A DNA stretch of 64,000 bases from Salinispora mooreana (GCF_000379065.1 NZ_KB900614.1:2997988-3061987); one strand, 5' to 3'. Shown: positions 1 through 11,076, numbered from the stretch's first letter. The notes: a model not told the origin generated them from the letters alone. Numbers and translations are program-made.

Positions 1-135
1 GAGGTCGGGGGCGGAGGCGGCCTCCTCCAGACGGGCCTTGTCCGCCCGAAGCCGGTCGATGTCGAGCACCGACTCGATGTTGCGAAGAGTGGCGTCGAGG
101 TCCTTGAGCTGTTCGGCGTAGTCGGCATCGGTCAC
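1..135 (-). CDS. prfB: Peptide chain release factor 2, N-terminal fragment
   Basis: Reading the minus strand from a GTG at 135 gives about 45 residues beginning VTDADYAEQLKDLDATL, which matches the N-terminal helical domain of actinobacterial release factor 2. RF2 recognises UGA and UAA stop codons and releases the peptide on the ribosome. The catalytic GGQ loop and the SPF tripeptide lie beyond the left edge, so identity rests on the N-terminus only. The gene continues out of the window. No obvious strong ribosome binding site is seen, but no in-frame ATG competes with the GTG. Confidence 0.8.
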   Translation of the reverse strand, partial: MTDADYAEQLKDLDATLRNIESVLDIDRLRADKARLEEAASAPDL

Positions 136-151
136 GACAGACAAGCCTACT

Positions 152-247
152 GCGCGGGCGAGGAGTGAGCTTGCGAGCCCCGCAGCCCACGCCCAAACAA
201 CCCCAGCGCGGGCGAGGAGTGAGCTTGCGAGGCCCGCAGCCCACGCC
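152..247. repeat. Two copies of a 42-bp direct repeat (54-bp period)
   Basis: The segments 152-193 and 206-247 are identical except for one base. Each contains the core GGAGTGAGCTTGCGAG. They lie just upstream of the prfB start, between prfB and the PadR gene. No coding frame or strong hairpin explains them. Repeats of this flavour occur between genes in related actinomycetes, but the family is unnamed here. Confidence 0.85.
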
Positions 248-353
248 ACAGCCACTCCGTGGCGAGGCGGGTCTCCCGGTCCTAGTCTCCGGGGCAGGGC
301 GTACTTCCGGCTCCGAGGGCTACGTTCGCCCAGGTCGGGGGGCTGCTGTCGGG

Positions 354-869
354 TCAGCTGACCGGGGCGGACTTGAGCCAGGCCAGAGCGGCCTTGTGGT
401 ATGCGACGGCGAACTCCAAGGCGCTGGCGTCGTACGTCTCGCCTTCTTTCTTCGCATTTTTCACCTGCTCCCGAACCCGGGCCAGGGCCTCCGTGTGGTA
501 CTCGTTCGCAGCCGTCTGGAGGTTCTTGAGCTGACTGGCCGAGTGCAGGTTTCCGAAGGCGAACCGCAGCGCGATCGGATTTCGAATAGTGTCCCGACCG
601 GGCTCCTCCGTCAGCCATCTGGAGAAGGTCCGTTTACCCGCAGCGGTGATCGCATACGGCTGGCTCATCCTCGGCCCCGGTTTACCGAGCCGCACCAGCC
701 CCTTTTCGGCCAGCACGGGTAGCTCTCGGTAGACCTGGCTGCGGGTCATTGACCAGTACGGCGCCAACCGGCGCTCGGCGGCGGCCATCAGTTGACCACC
801 TGTCATCGGGCCCTCGTGAAGCAGCCCGAGCAGGGCCGCCGCCGTGGGATTGACTCCGGAATCCGCCAT
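354..869 (-). CDS. PadR-family transcriptional regulator
   Basis: A 171-residue protein with a PadR-type winged-helix domain at roughly residues 7-85 (NPTAAALLGLLHEGPMTGGQLM..., then a helix with SRSQVYRELPVLAEKGLV-like spacing) and a helical C-terminal dimerisation region at about 90-165 (VRTU/Vir family, PF10400-like). Such proteins usually repress a neighbouring gene in response to a small aromatic or drug-like ligand; the ligand here is unknown. The ATG at 869 is preferred because it begins right before the conserved wing-helix; an upstream in-frame start at 914 would add 15 unrelated residues. It lies downstream of pruA on the same strand but behind a terminator hairpin, so it is probably transcribed separately. 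Confidence 0.85.
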   Translation of the reverse strand: MADSGVNPTAAALLGLLHEGPMTGGQLMAAAERRLAPYWSMTRSQVYRELPVLAEKGLVRLGKPGPRMSQPYAITAAGKRTFSRWLTEEPGRDTIRNPIALRFAFGNLHSASQLKNLQTAANEYHTEALARVREQVKNAKKEGETYDASALEFAVAYHKAALAWLKSAPVS

Positions 870-972
870 GCCTCTCACGCTGCCACTTTGCGGTCGCGGC
901 GTCCAGGATTTCACGTTTTCGCCACCCGTCAGGGCTTCCTATGTGCACTGTCCACCGATATGGAGTGGATGA

Positions 973-1020
973 AAGGACCCCTACGCCACGCCGGGCGGCC
1001 GACGTAGTGCAGGGGTCCTT
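973..1020 (-). terminator. Hairpin terminator after pruA
   Basis: A 10-bp perfect inverted repeat (AAGGACCCCT at 973-982, its complement at 1011-1020) lies 4 bp beyond the pruA stop codon. On the minus strand this is a GC-rich stem with a 28-nt loop, suitable as a Rho-independent-like terminator of the kind lacking a long U tract in actinomycetes. Confidence 0.6.
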
Positions 1021-1024
1021 CTGG

Positions 1025-2653
1025 TTAGCGCATGTGGGGATAGGTGTGGTCGGTCGGCGGGACGAAGGTTTCTTTGATCGTGCGGGGTGACATCCATCGG
1101 ACCAGGTTCTGCCAGGAGCCGGCCTTGTCGTTGGTGCCACTGGCGCGGGCGCCGCCGAACGGCTGCTGGCCCACCACCGCACCGGTGGGCTTGTCGTTGA
1201 TGTAGAAGTTGCCGGCCGCGTACCGCATCCGCTCGGCAACCCGGTCGACCACCTGCCGGTCGGTGGCGAAAATGGCGCCGGTCAACGCGTACGGCGCGAT
1301 CGACTCGGCCTGCGTGACCACCTCGTCGAAGCGGGCGTCGTCGAAGACGTGCACGCCGAGGATCGGCCCGAAGTACTCGGTGGTGAAGGTCTCGTGGGCG
1401 GCGTCGGTGCATTCGAAGAGCGTGGGTCGGACGAAGTAGCCGACCGAGTCGTCGGCGGTGCCGCCGGCGACGACCTGGCAACAGTCATCCCCTGAGATCA
1501 GCTCCAGGGCGGCGGTGTGCCGCGCGTACGCCTTGGCGTCGATGACGGCGCCCCCGAAGTTACTGAAGTCGGTGACGTCGCCATAGGCGAGCGCCTCCGC
1601 CGTGGCGGCGAGCCGGTCCCGCAGCCCACCTACCCACAACGACCGCGGAATGTACGCGCGGGAGGCCGCGGAGCACTTCTGGCCCTGGAACTCGTACGCG
1701 CCCCGAATCAGGGCGGTGTGCAGCGCGTCCACATCAGCGCTGGGATGGGCGACCACGAAGTCCTTGCCGCCGGTCTCGCCGACCAGGCGCGGGTAGCTCC
1801 GGTAGTGGGCGATCTTCTCGCCGACGGTTCGCCAGAGCTGCTGGAAGACCTTGGTGGAGCCGGTGAAGTGGATACCGGCCAGGTCAGGGTCGGCCAGCAC
1901 CACGTCGGACACCTCCACACCCCGCCCGGTGACCATGTTGATCACGCCGGGGGGCAGGCCCGCCGCCTCGAAGAGCCGCATCGTGAAGTGCGCGGCGAAC
2001 TGCTGGGTGGGGGCCGGTTTCCAGACCACCGTGTTACCGAGCAGGGCCGGCGCCGAGGGTAGGTTGCCGGCGATCGCGGTGAAGTTGAACGGGGTGATCG
2101 CGTAGACGAAGCCCTCGAGCGGACGGTGGTCGAACCGGTTCCAGGTGCCCGACGAGGAGAGGGGCTGCTCAGCCAGGAGCCGCCGAGCGAAGTGGACGTT
2201 GAACCGAAGGAAGTCGATAAACTCGCAGGCCGAGTCGATCTCCGCCTGGAACGCGGTCTTCGACTGGCCGAGCATCGTTGCGGCGTTCAGCGTGTCCCGC
2301 CAGGGCCCGGCGAGCAGGTCAGCGGCGCGCAGAAAGATCGCTGCCCGCTCCGCGAACGGCAACGCCCGCCACCCGGGCGCCGCGTTCTTGGCGGCCTGCA
2401 CCGCGGCCCGCGCGTCATCGTGGGTGGCGTGGGCGGTGACGCCCAGCACGTGCGCGTGCCGGTGGGGCTGCACCACGTCGATCGAGGCGCCGCCGGCCAT
2501 CCGTTGCTCGCCCGCGATGGTCATCGGCAGGTCGATCCGGTCGCTGGCCAGCTCGACCAGCCGCCGTTGCAGCCGGTCCCGGTCGGTGTCCCCCGGCTCG
2601 TAGGGGCGTACCGGTTCGTTGCGGGGCTCGGGCACGGAGAAGACGGCGTCCAT
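1025..2653 (-). CDS. pruA: L-glutamate gamma-semialdehyde (1-pyrroline-5-carboxylate) dehydrogenase
   Basis: This 542-residue enzyme oxidises glutamate-5-semialdehyde (from proline or ornithine) to glutamate with NAD+ in the cytoplasm. Length and the N-terminus MDAVFSVPEPRNEPV fit the long P5CDH type (TIGR01236). The aldehyde dehydrogenase fold shows TPFNFTAI, the NAD-binding FTGSTKVF, the general-base Glu in LVGETGGKDF and the nucleophilic Cys at about residue 327 in FQGQKCSAASRAY. The C-terminal PFGGARASGTNDKAGS motif is typical of P5CDH. The ATG at 2653 is the family start; the open frame extends upstream to 3100 without homology. No proline dehydrogenase (putB) is adjacent within the window. 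Confidence 0.95.
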   Translation of the reverse strand: MDAVFSVPEPRNEPVRPYEPGDTDRDRLQRRLVELASDRIDLPMTIAGEQRMAGGASIDVVQPHRHAHVLGVTAHATHDDARAAVQAAKNAAPGWRALPFAERAAIFLRAADLLAGPWRDTLNAATMLGQSKTAFQAEIDSACEFIDFLRFNVHFARRLLAEQPLSSSGTWNRFDHRPLEGFVYAITPFNFTAIAGNLPSAPALLGNTVVWKPAPTQQFAAHFTMRLFEAAGLPPGVINMVTGRGVEVSDVVLADPDLAGIHFTGSTKVFQQLWRTVGEKIAHYRSYPRLVGETGGKDFVVAHPSADVDALHTALIRGAYEFQGQKCSAASRAYIPRSLWVGGLRDRLAATAEALAYGDVTDFSNFGGAVIDAKAYARHTAALELISGDDCCQVVAGGTADDSVGYFVRPTLFECTDAAHETFTTEYFGPILGVHVFDDARFDEVVTQAESIAPYALTGAIFATDRQVVDRVAERMRYAAGNFYINDKPTGAVVGQQPFGGARASGTNDKAGSWQNLVRWMSPRTIKETFVPPTDHTYPHMR

Positions 2654-2922
2654 CAAAGGCTCCTGGGGCGTTCGTGGCAACGGGGGGAACGGTCCCGCGG
2701 GCATCGGCCGGGTGGCCGGATGCCAACACCGGGGCCGCAGGGGCCGGTTACGGCGGCGGGACCTCGGCTGATCCTCCCACGTTTGCCCCCTCTTCCCCAC
2801 CACCCCAACCCCCCACACACCGACCGACGCGGCTCCCGGGCGGACGGTGACGGACGCGTACCCTGGTGGGCCGGTGAACCACCGGCCGCGCCGCGGGCCT
2901 GGTGCCGGTCGAAGGGACAACG

Positions 2923-4014
2923 ATGACGAAGCAGCCCGGCGACTCCGCCGCCACGGAGGCGACGCAGGTGAGCCCGGACCCGGACGAGGCACGCCCAACG
3001 CAGCGGGAAGCAGCGGACCTGGAGCATCCGGTAGCGGGGAGCCCTGAGCGCCAGGACGCAGCGAGCCCGTTGGCGGCCGGCACGCCCTCGGCGGCGCCAA
3101 CGGCCGGCCTACTCGCCCCCGGCGTGCCGGCGCTCGGCCTGCTGGCGCTCGGCTGGCTGGCCGCCATGCTCTGGTCCACCCGCGCGGTGATCGACTCGGC
3201 GGCGGCCGGGGTCACCGCGATCAGCCTATCCGCCTTCGCCCTACCCGGGGTGATCTCTGCCGCGCTCATCGCCGGCACCGCCTTCGCGCTGTTCGGGGCG
3301 AAGCTGCTCGCCCATCGAGGCCGGGACCGGAGCACCCTGCGCTTTGTCGCGGCGGTCGCCAGCGGGCTGCTGATCGGGCTCGCCGCCGCCTTCGCCATCG
3401 ACCTGACCTACGCTGACACGGCCACCACCAACGTGATCGCCGGCACCACCGCCGCCGCCGCCATCATCGGCGGGGGCATCGCCGCGACGCGGACCGCGCC
3501 GGTGATCGGCGCGGTGGTGGCCGCCGGCCTCGGCACGCTCGTCTTCGTCGTGGCGTTCAGCCGGGCGCGGGACCCACTCTTCGACCTCTTCGGCGCGGGC
3601 GAGACCCAGGAGTCGCTGCTCAGTGCCGCGAAGTGGGTCTCCCGTACCGAGTCCCTGCTCGCCGGTCTGGTGGCGGGGCTGTTGGCCTTCGGCTACCTGA
3701 CCTGGTCCCGACGCCGGGCGGCGCGCCACAGCGCTCCGCCCAGCCTGCGCTGGCCGGCCTACCTGATCGCCGGGGCTGGCCCCGGCCTGCTGCTGCTCGT
3801 CGCCGAGGTGATCCTGCGGATCGGGGGACGGCGGCTGCTCGACCTGGCTGGCGCGCTCAGCGAGGCGGACGCCGTAGCGCAGACCTCCCTCGGCACCTCC
3901 CGGATGGATAACGGAATCTGGGTGCTCTTCGTCGGCGCGCTGACCGCGATGATCGCCTTCGGCCGCACCCTTGGACCGGCCCCGCTGGACGAGGACGACC
4001 CGGACGGGGAGTAG
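2923..4014 (+). CDS. Polytopic membrane protein with disordered N-terminus, function unknown
   Basis: A 363-residue protein. Residues 1-55 are polar and proline/alanine/glutamate rich, likely disordered and cytoplasmic. About eight hydrophobic segments follow (for example GLLALGWLAAMLW, VISAALIAGTAFALFG, FVAAVASGLLIGLAAAFAI, AAAAIIGGGIAA, LLAGLVAGLLAFGYL, AYLIAGAGPGLLLLVAEV, WVLFVGALTAMIAFG), and the tail is acidic (DEDDPDGE). I do not recognise a family with an assigned function. The ATG at 2923 follows a GAAGGGA ribosome binding site; a GTG at 2902 is in frame but less well placed. It is divergent from pruA across a 269-bp C-rich intergenic stretch that must hold both promoters. Confidence 0.8.
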   Translation: MTKQPGDSAATEATQVSPDPDEARPTQREAADLEHPVAGSPERQDAASPLAAGTPSAAPTAGLLAPGVPALGLLALGWLAAMLWSTRAVIDSAAAGVTAISLSAFALPGVISAALIAGTAFALFGAKLLAHRGRDRSTLRFVAAVASGLLIGLAAAFAIDLTYADTATTNVIAGTTAAAAIIGGGIAATRTAPVIGAVVAAGLGTLVFVVAFSRARDPLFDLFGAGETQESLLSAAKWVSRTESLLAGLVAGLLAFGYLTWSRRRAARHSAPPSLRWPAYLIAGAGPGLLLLVAEVILRIGGRRLLDLAGALSEADAVAQTSLGTSRMDNGIWVLFVGALTAMIAFGRTLGPAPLDEDDPDGE

Positions 4015-4087
4015 ACCGTGCCGGCCGGGAGGAGCTCGACGTCAGCCGGAACAGCTCCGGTACGGCCAACCATGTCAAGCGGCTGGG

Positions 4088-4594
4088 CTAGCCCAATCCG
4101 AGGAGCTGGTCCAGCTCAGTGATGTCGTACCACTCCAGCTCGTGGTCTTCGGCGCCGTCAACGGTGAACTGCGCCTCCGGGTCACCGCCGAGCGCCTCGG
4201 TCACCACCCGGGCTGCGGCGACGACGTCCTGGACCGCGTCCGCCCCGTCCACGTGGATGGCGGCCACCGCCCCCACCGGCACCGGGCCGGCCAGCTCGAC
4301 CGTGCTGGAACCGAGGTCCGCGTCGCCCGGCCCGGGGGTAGCCGCGGGCAGGTCCGCCGAGACCACTACCCGGCGGCGCGGCGCCGCGTCGTCGGCCGCC
4401 AGGAGTTGAAGCGCGTCCTGGGCAGCCCGGGTGAACGCGACGTACTCCAGCTCCTCCTCGCCCCCCTCGGCGTACCACTCGCGCAGCGCCGGGGTCACCG
4501 CGTGCGCGGAGGCCGCGGGGAGCCCGGCGGTCCGCAGCAGGGTCAGCATCGGCACGGTCGCCGGGACGTACACCCGGACATGCTCATTGGTCAC
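4088..4594 (-). CDS. Conserved actinobacterial protein, DUF6912-like
   Basis: A 168-residue soluble acidic protein starting [20 protein letters not shown]. It has an N-terminal beta strand with the [12 protein letters not shown] pattern and a C-terminus with [23 protein letters not shown]. This matches what I recall of the DUF6912 family found across Actinobacteria; no biochemical function is known to me. No membrane segments or cysteine clusters are visible. It converges with the membrane protein gene at 2923-4014 and is divergent from the HTH gene at 4809, so it stands alone transcriptionally. Confidence 0.75.
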   Translation of the reverse strand: MTNEHVRVYVPATVPMLTLLRTAGLPAASAHAVTPALREWYAEGGEEELEYVAFTRAAQDALQLLAADDAAPRRRVVVSADLPAATPGPGDADLGSSTVELAGPVPVGAVAAIHVDGADAVQDVVAAARVVTEALGGDPEAQFTVDGAEDHELEWYDITELDQLLGLG

Positions 4595-4740
4595 CGGTTC
4601 TCCCTGAGTTCAGCTCCACCGGCGGACGCCGGTCTGGGGCGCCGGTCATGCCGTACGCCGTGACCGTCATACACCCCGGATGGGCTCGACGAAAGTCGGG
4701 TTCCCGGAGTGTTTCCGAGCGCACTTTCGGTGCTGCGGTA

Positions 4741-4761
4741 GGCCCCGCTGCCTTCGGGGCC
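4741..4761. other. GC-rich hairpin upstream of the HTH gene
   Basis: GGCCCCG at 4741-4747 pairs with CGGGGCC at 4755-4761 around a 7-nt loop, with flanking GTA and CTAC able to extend the stem past a one-base bulge. It sits 9 bp before the paired GGCAAAC motifs. It could be a 5'-leader structure of the HTH gene or a short terminator; the sequence alone does not decide. Confidence 0.4.
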
Positions 4762-4769
4762 CTACTGGT

Positions 4770-4786
4770 GGCAAACTGAGGCAAAC
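4770..4786 (+). promoter_or_regulatory. Paired GGCAAAC direct repeats before the HTH gene
   Basis: GGCAAAC occurs at 4770-4776 and again at 4780-4786, a spacing of exactly 10 bp (one helical turn), ending 23 bp before the GTG start at 4809. The same arrangement is found before the next gene (5105-5121). This is seen directly. A role as an operator for the adjacent MerR/BldC-like HTH protein is inference. Confidence 0.55.
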
Positions 4787-4808
4787 GCAGCCAATTCAAG
4801 GAGTTTGC

Positions 4809-5039
4809 GTGGCGGAGCCGAGGTTCCTGCTGCTGTCCGAGGTCGCCGCCGAGCTGAACGTGTCGGACTCGCAGGTCTACCACATGGTACGCGGCGGCGA
4901 GCTGCCGGCGATCAAGATCGGCGGCCGCGGTCAGTGGCGGGTGGAGCGCGCGCGGCTGGAGGAGTACATCAACCACAAGTACGCGGAGACCGCCGAGTGG
5001 GTCCGGAACAACCCGCTTGTCGAACGTGAGCCGGAGTAG
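4809..5039 (+). CDS. Small MerR/BldC-type (excisionase-like) helix-turn-helix protein
   Basis: A 76-residue protein that is little more than one winged helix-turn-helix: residues 6-55 carry LLLSEVAAELNVSDSQVYHMVRGGELPAIKIGG then a wing GRGQWRVERARLEEYI, followed by a short polar tail. This is the excisionase/BldC domain (HTH_17 type). BldC-like proteins bind DNA as head-to-tail arrays on direct repeats. The GTG at 4809 has an AAGGAG site 5 bp upstream; the open frame further upstream lacks homology. Paired GGCAAAC repeats occur before this gene and before the next one, suggesting self-control and control of the DUF6459 gene. No phage or integrase gene is nearby, so a recombination directionality role is unlikely. 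Confidence 0.85.
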   Translation: MAEPRFLLLSEVAAELNVSDSQVYHMVRGGELPAIKIGGRGQWRVERARLEEYINHKYAETAEWVRNNPLVEREPE

Positions 5040-5104
5040 CCTGCCCGCCATCCACAGGCATTGACCATTACCTCTTTCGTCCTCCAGAATCGTGTTCTGC
5101 CGTA

Positions 5105-5121
5105 GGCAAACGAAGGCAAAC
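5105..5121 (+). promoter_or_regulatory. Paired GGCAAAC direct repeats before the DUF6459 gene
   Basis: GGCAAAC is present at 5105-5111 and 5115-5121, again with a 10-bp period, ending 22 bp before the ATG at 5143. Position and phasing match the pair upstream of the HTH gene almost exactly, and the base three positions before the second repeat unit and the CA two bases after it are also shared. Confidence 0.55.
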
Positions 5122-5142
5122 ACAAGGATCTGGAGGGCCGGG

Positions 5143-5736
5143 ATGACTGCCGTCCGCCGCCCCGAGCCGACACGTCCCCCGGTCCGGCTTCGCCCGGCCC
5201 CGTCCATCGACCCACCCTGCGTCGAAGACGACCCCGCCCGCTGGCCGATCGACGGCCAACTCGCGCTCGACCTGTTCCCGCCAGGCCCAAGCCCGCTGCC
5301 CCGCCCACCCGGCCAGCGCCGCGGGGCCGGACCGGGCCCGCCCGGGCCCCGGGGCACACCGACCCGGCTACCCGCCACGACGCTGGCCACCGCCACCCCG
5401 GAGGCGACCCGGAGTGCGCATCGGTTCGTCACCACCTGCCTCGAGGTGATCAACGGCTATCGACCGCACAGCCAGCTACGCCAACTACTTGACCCGGCCC
5501 GGGCGGCTGAGCTGGCGGCTGAGCTGGCCCGCGCCACCGCCCGCGCAGGGCCGGTGCGACGCCGCTCCACCCGGCCCGGCACGCGCCTGCGCCGGCTGCG
5601 GGTATGCGAGCCGCGAGACGCGGTCGTCGAGGCAGCCGCCGTGCTGGCCGGGCCAGCCGGCTGGACCTGGGCGATGGCGATCCGCCTCGAACAGCGCCGC
5701 GGCGCCTGGCTCTGCACCGCTCTCACCGTTCTGTGA
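5143..5736 (+). CDS. DUF6459 (Rv3231c-like) family protein
   Basis: A 197-residue protein. Residues 1-80 are proline/arginine rich and low in complexity; residues 85-197 form the conserved part, with an RFVTTCLEVINGYRPHSQLRQLLDP helix pair, a basic linker, then VCEPRDAVVEAAAVLAGPAGWTWAMAIRLEQRRGAWLCTALTVL. The last section resembles the strand-rich end of DUF6459 proteins encoded near secA in many Actinobacteria. No function is known. The ATG at 5143 follows GGAGGG. It converges on secA over a strong hairpin. The upstream GGCAAAC pair suggests co-regulation with the small HTH gene 104 bp upstream. Confidence 0.75.
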   Translation: MTAVRRPEPTRPPVRLRPAPSIDPPCVEDDPARWPIDGQLALDLFPPGPSPLPRPPGQRRGAGPGPPGPRGTPTRLPATTLATATPEATRSAHRFVTTCLEVINGYRPHSQLRQLLDPARAAELAAELARATARAGPVRRRSTRPGTRLRRLRVCEPRDAVVEAAAVLAGPAGWTWAMAIRLEQRRGAWLCTALTVL

Positions 5737-5769
5737 GAAGTGTGTGCACGCGTTGCGTGCACACACTTC
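5737..5769. terminator. Bidirectional terminator between DUF6459 gene and secA
   Basis: A perfect 15-bp stem (5737-5751 with 5755-5769) around the 3-nt loop GTT begins directly after the TGA at 5734-5736. The core is GTGTGCACGC. It lies 13 bp from the secA stop, between two convergent genes, so it can serve both. Confidence 0.85.
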
Positions 5770-5782
5770 GGACGCAGGTCGG

Positions 5783-8698
<2,916 letters not shown>

Positions 8699-8974
8699 GG
8701 ATCAACGCTCCCCTAGACAGTCTCGAACCATCGTAGGCGTTCCATCGCGGCGATGGTCACTGGTGGCGGGGTCCGTTCCGTCGAAGCGGACATAACGCAC
8801 TCGGTCGGAGCGGGCGGGCCTAATCCGGTTACGCCGTGGGCGAACGATCCGGCACGATGGCTCGGATGAGACGAATCGAGATCAACGATCCGGACGGAGG
8901 CTTCCCCGGGGAGCGGCCGGCCCGGATCGGCACGTGTCCAGACCGATCGACTTCGGGCCCGGGCCGGTGACGAC

Positions 8975-10102
8975 GTGACGCCGGAGACCATCGACGGGCC
9001 CGGGATCCGGCTGCGCCTGTCTCGCCTCGAGGACATCCCCGACACCGCGGCCGCCTGCTCCGACCCGCTGGTCCAGCGCTTCCTGCCCGCGCTGCCATCG
9101 CCGTACACCGAGGCGGACGCCCGGTGGTGGATCACCGAAGGGGCGCCCGCGGCCTGGGCCGGCGGTGGGGCCGCGTACACCATCGCGGACCGCGACACGG
9201 ACCGGCTGCTCGGCACGATCGGGCTGAACGACCCGACCCCGAGTCGTCAGGAGGCGGCGATCGGCTACTGGGTCGCCCCGTGGGCGCGGGGGCGCGGCGT
9301 CGCCACGGCGGCGACCCAGACCCTCGCCGACCGGGCGTTCACCACCGGGATACACCGACTGGAGCTCCTCACCGTCCCGGAGAACATCGCCAGCCAGCGG
9401 GTGGCGCTGGCCGCCGGCTTCCGCCCCGAGGGCGTACGCCGGTTGGCGAGCCGCGGACGAGACGGCGAACGGGCTGATCTCCTCACCTGGGCGCGGCTCG
9501 CCGACGACCCCCCGGGGCCGGCTCCGCGGTTGCTGCCGGACCTGCCCGACGGCCGGCTCACCGACGGCGTGGTGGAGCTCCGGCCGCGCGGCCCGCAGCA
9601 CGCGGAGGCCATGTACCACCTGCACACCCAGCCCGAGATGGTCGCCGTCCTGGCGCCGCCGGAGCCGCCCCGGCGGGCGGACATCGAACAGAACTGCCGG
9701 GAGGGGCAGTCCCGATGGCTCCGGGGCCAGGTCGCGAACCTGGCGATCATCGACGCGAGCAGCGGGGCCACCGCCGGCTTCTGCCAACTGGTCCTGGACA
9801 GTCCGCAGCTCCGACAGGGCATGGTCGGCTACGGCCTGCTGGCCGCCTGGCGCGGACGCGGGTACGCCACCCGCGCGGTCCGACTGCTCGCACAATGGGG
9901 ATTCACCGAGGTCCGGCTCGGCCGGATCTGGGCGGATACCCACGCCGGCAACATCGCCTCGGAGCGGGTGTTGGAACGGGCCGGGTTCCGCCGGGAGGGG
10001 CGGGCGCGCGGGCGCTTTCCCGCCAACGACGGGCTCCGGACCGACAGCACGCTCTTCGGCCTGCTCCCGGGCGACCTCCCGGAGCTATCCGGAACACGCT
10101 GA
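8975..10102 (+). CDS. Tandem-domain GNAT N-acetyltransferase
   Basis: A 375-residue protein made of two GNAT (RimJ/RimL type) domains. Domain 1 (about 1-170) has IRLRLSRLEDIPDTAAA, the acetyl-CoA loop GYWVAPWARGRGVATAAT and NIASQRVALAAGFRPEG. Domain 2 (about 185-365) repeats the pattern with VELRPRGPQHAEAMYHL, YGLLAAWRGRGYATRAVRLLAQWGF and NIASERVLERAGFRREG. Both keep the R/Q-x-x-G-x-G/A loop. RimJ/RimL relatives acetylate ribosomal protein N-termini, but substrates here are unknown. The GTG start at 8975 opens the first strand directly. It is divergent from secA (276-bp gap) and convergent with hpf over a hairpin. Confidence 0.85.
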   Translation: MTPETIDGPGIRLRLSRLEDIPDTAAACSDPLVQRFLPALPSPYTEADARWWITEGAPAAWAGGGAAYTIADRDTDRLLGTIGLNDPTPSRQEAAIGYWVAPWARGRGVATAATQTLADRAFTTGIHRLELLTVPENIASQRVALAAGFRPEGVRRLASRGRDGERADLLTWARLADDPPGPAPRLLPDLPDGRLTDGVVELRPRGPQHAEAMYHLHTQPEMVAVLAPPEPPRRADIEQNCREGQSRWLRGQVANLAIIDASSGATAGFCQLVLDSPQLRQGMVGYGLLAAWRGRGYATRAVRLLAQWGFTEVRLGRIWADTHAGNIASERVLERAGFRREGRARGRFPANDGLRTDSTLFGLLPGDLPELSGTR

Positions 10103-10103
10103 G

Positions 10104-10138
10104 CCGCTGACCAGGCCAGGACCCAGGCCGGTCAGCGG
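10104..10138. terminator. Terminator between the GNAT gene and hpf
   Basis: CCGCTGACC at 10104-10112 pairs with GGTCAGCGG at 10130-10138, and GGCC at 10114-10117 pairs with GGCC at 10126-10129 after a single-base bulge. The stem sits 1 bp past the GNAT gene stop and between convergent genes. Confidence 0.7.
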
Positions 10139-10204
10139 AGGTGCTGCTCGGCCTGGGGCCCGACCCGACAGGACCGTGTTCAGGGGCCGGCCCGCACCTG
10201 GGCG

Positions 10205-10831
10205 TCAGACGGCCAGGGAGATGATCCCGTAGTCGTAGGCGTGCCGCCGGTAGACGACGCTGGGCCGGCCGGACTCCTTGTCCTGGAACAGGTAGAAGTC
10301 GTGCCCGACCAGCTCCATCTGGAACAGGGCGTCATCAATGGTCATCGGCTCGGCGGGGTGGACCTTCTCCCGCGCGATGTGCCACGGCTGGTCGTCGTGC
10401 TCCTCCTCGGCCCGCTCGGCAACCGCCGTCGCCGTGGCGGCGTCGGCGGACAGCGGCCCGGCGACGAGGTCGGTTACCGGGAGCCCGGCGGTGGCGGCGG
10501 CAACGGAGATGGGGGCGTGCCGGCCGTGGTGGACCCGACGGCGGTCGGCCGCCCGGCGCATCCGGGCGTCCAGCCGGGAGATGGCCGCGTCGAGCGCGCT
10601 GTAGAAGTCGCTCGTGCCCGCCTCGGCCCGCATCACCGGGCCCCGGGATACGCAGGTGATCTCCACCCGCTGGCAGTGGTCCGCCTGACGCGGATTGCGC
10701 TCATGGAACAGCTCGACATCCACCCGGATGATCTTGTGATCGTAGCGTTCGATCTTGGCGAGCTTCTCCGCTACATGCACCCGGAAATGATCTGGAACTT
10801 CGACGTTCCGGCCCTTGACCACGATGTCCAC
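10205..10831 (-). CDS. hpf: Long-form ribosome hibernation promoting factor
   Basis: A 208-residue HPF/RaiA protein of the long form. The N-terminal beta-alpha domain (about 1-100; VDIVVKGRNVEVPDHFRVHVAEKLAKIERYD) binds the decoding centre of the 30S subunit. The C-terminal domain (about 150-208; KVHPAEPMTIDDALFQMELVGHDFYLFQDKESG...) dimerises to form inactive 100S ribosomes. In mycobacteria the homologue is RafH/MPY-like. The GTG at 10831 has a GGGAGG site 5 bp upstream and starts at the conserved strand; an ATG at 10876 would add 15 unrelated residues. It follows comF on the same strand with 245 bp between, so it probably has its own promoter. Confidence 0.93.
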   Translation of the reverse strand: MDIVVKGRNVEVPDHFRVHVAEKLAKIERYDHKIIRVDVELFHERNPRQADHCQRVEITCVSRGPVMRAEAGTSDFYSALDAAISRLDARMRRAADRRRVHHGRHAPISVAAATAGLPVTDLVAGPLSADAATATAVAERAEEEHDDQPWHIAREKVHPAEPMTIDDALFQMELVGHDFYLFQDKESGRPSVVYRRHAYDYGIISLAV

Positions 10832-11076
10832 GTGACCTCCCTCGTTCGGATGGTCGTTACTGCGATACCCGGTCACGCCCTCGGGACGGTCCCACTCGGC
10901 GTCGACCGGTCAGTGCGGCTACGCCTCCCTTCACCCGCCGGGAGGTGGGAGAACTCCTCCTACCCCCGACAGCAGAACGCTAACTCCTGTTCGGCCGACC
11001 GTCACCCCTGGTTTTCAGGACAGTCCAGGATTTTTCCTGAATCGTTCACCAAGGGGAAGAAAGAAAACACGATCGG

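Noticed and set aside
2654..3100. Upstream extension of pruA to 3100
   Set aside because: The extra residues are not conserved and overlap the divergent membrane protein gene; ATG 2653 matches the family start.
4809..5039. Phage excisionase
   Set aside because: The HTH is of the excisionase/BldC fold, but no integrase, attachment site or phage gene is nearby, so a regulatory role is more likely.
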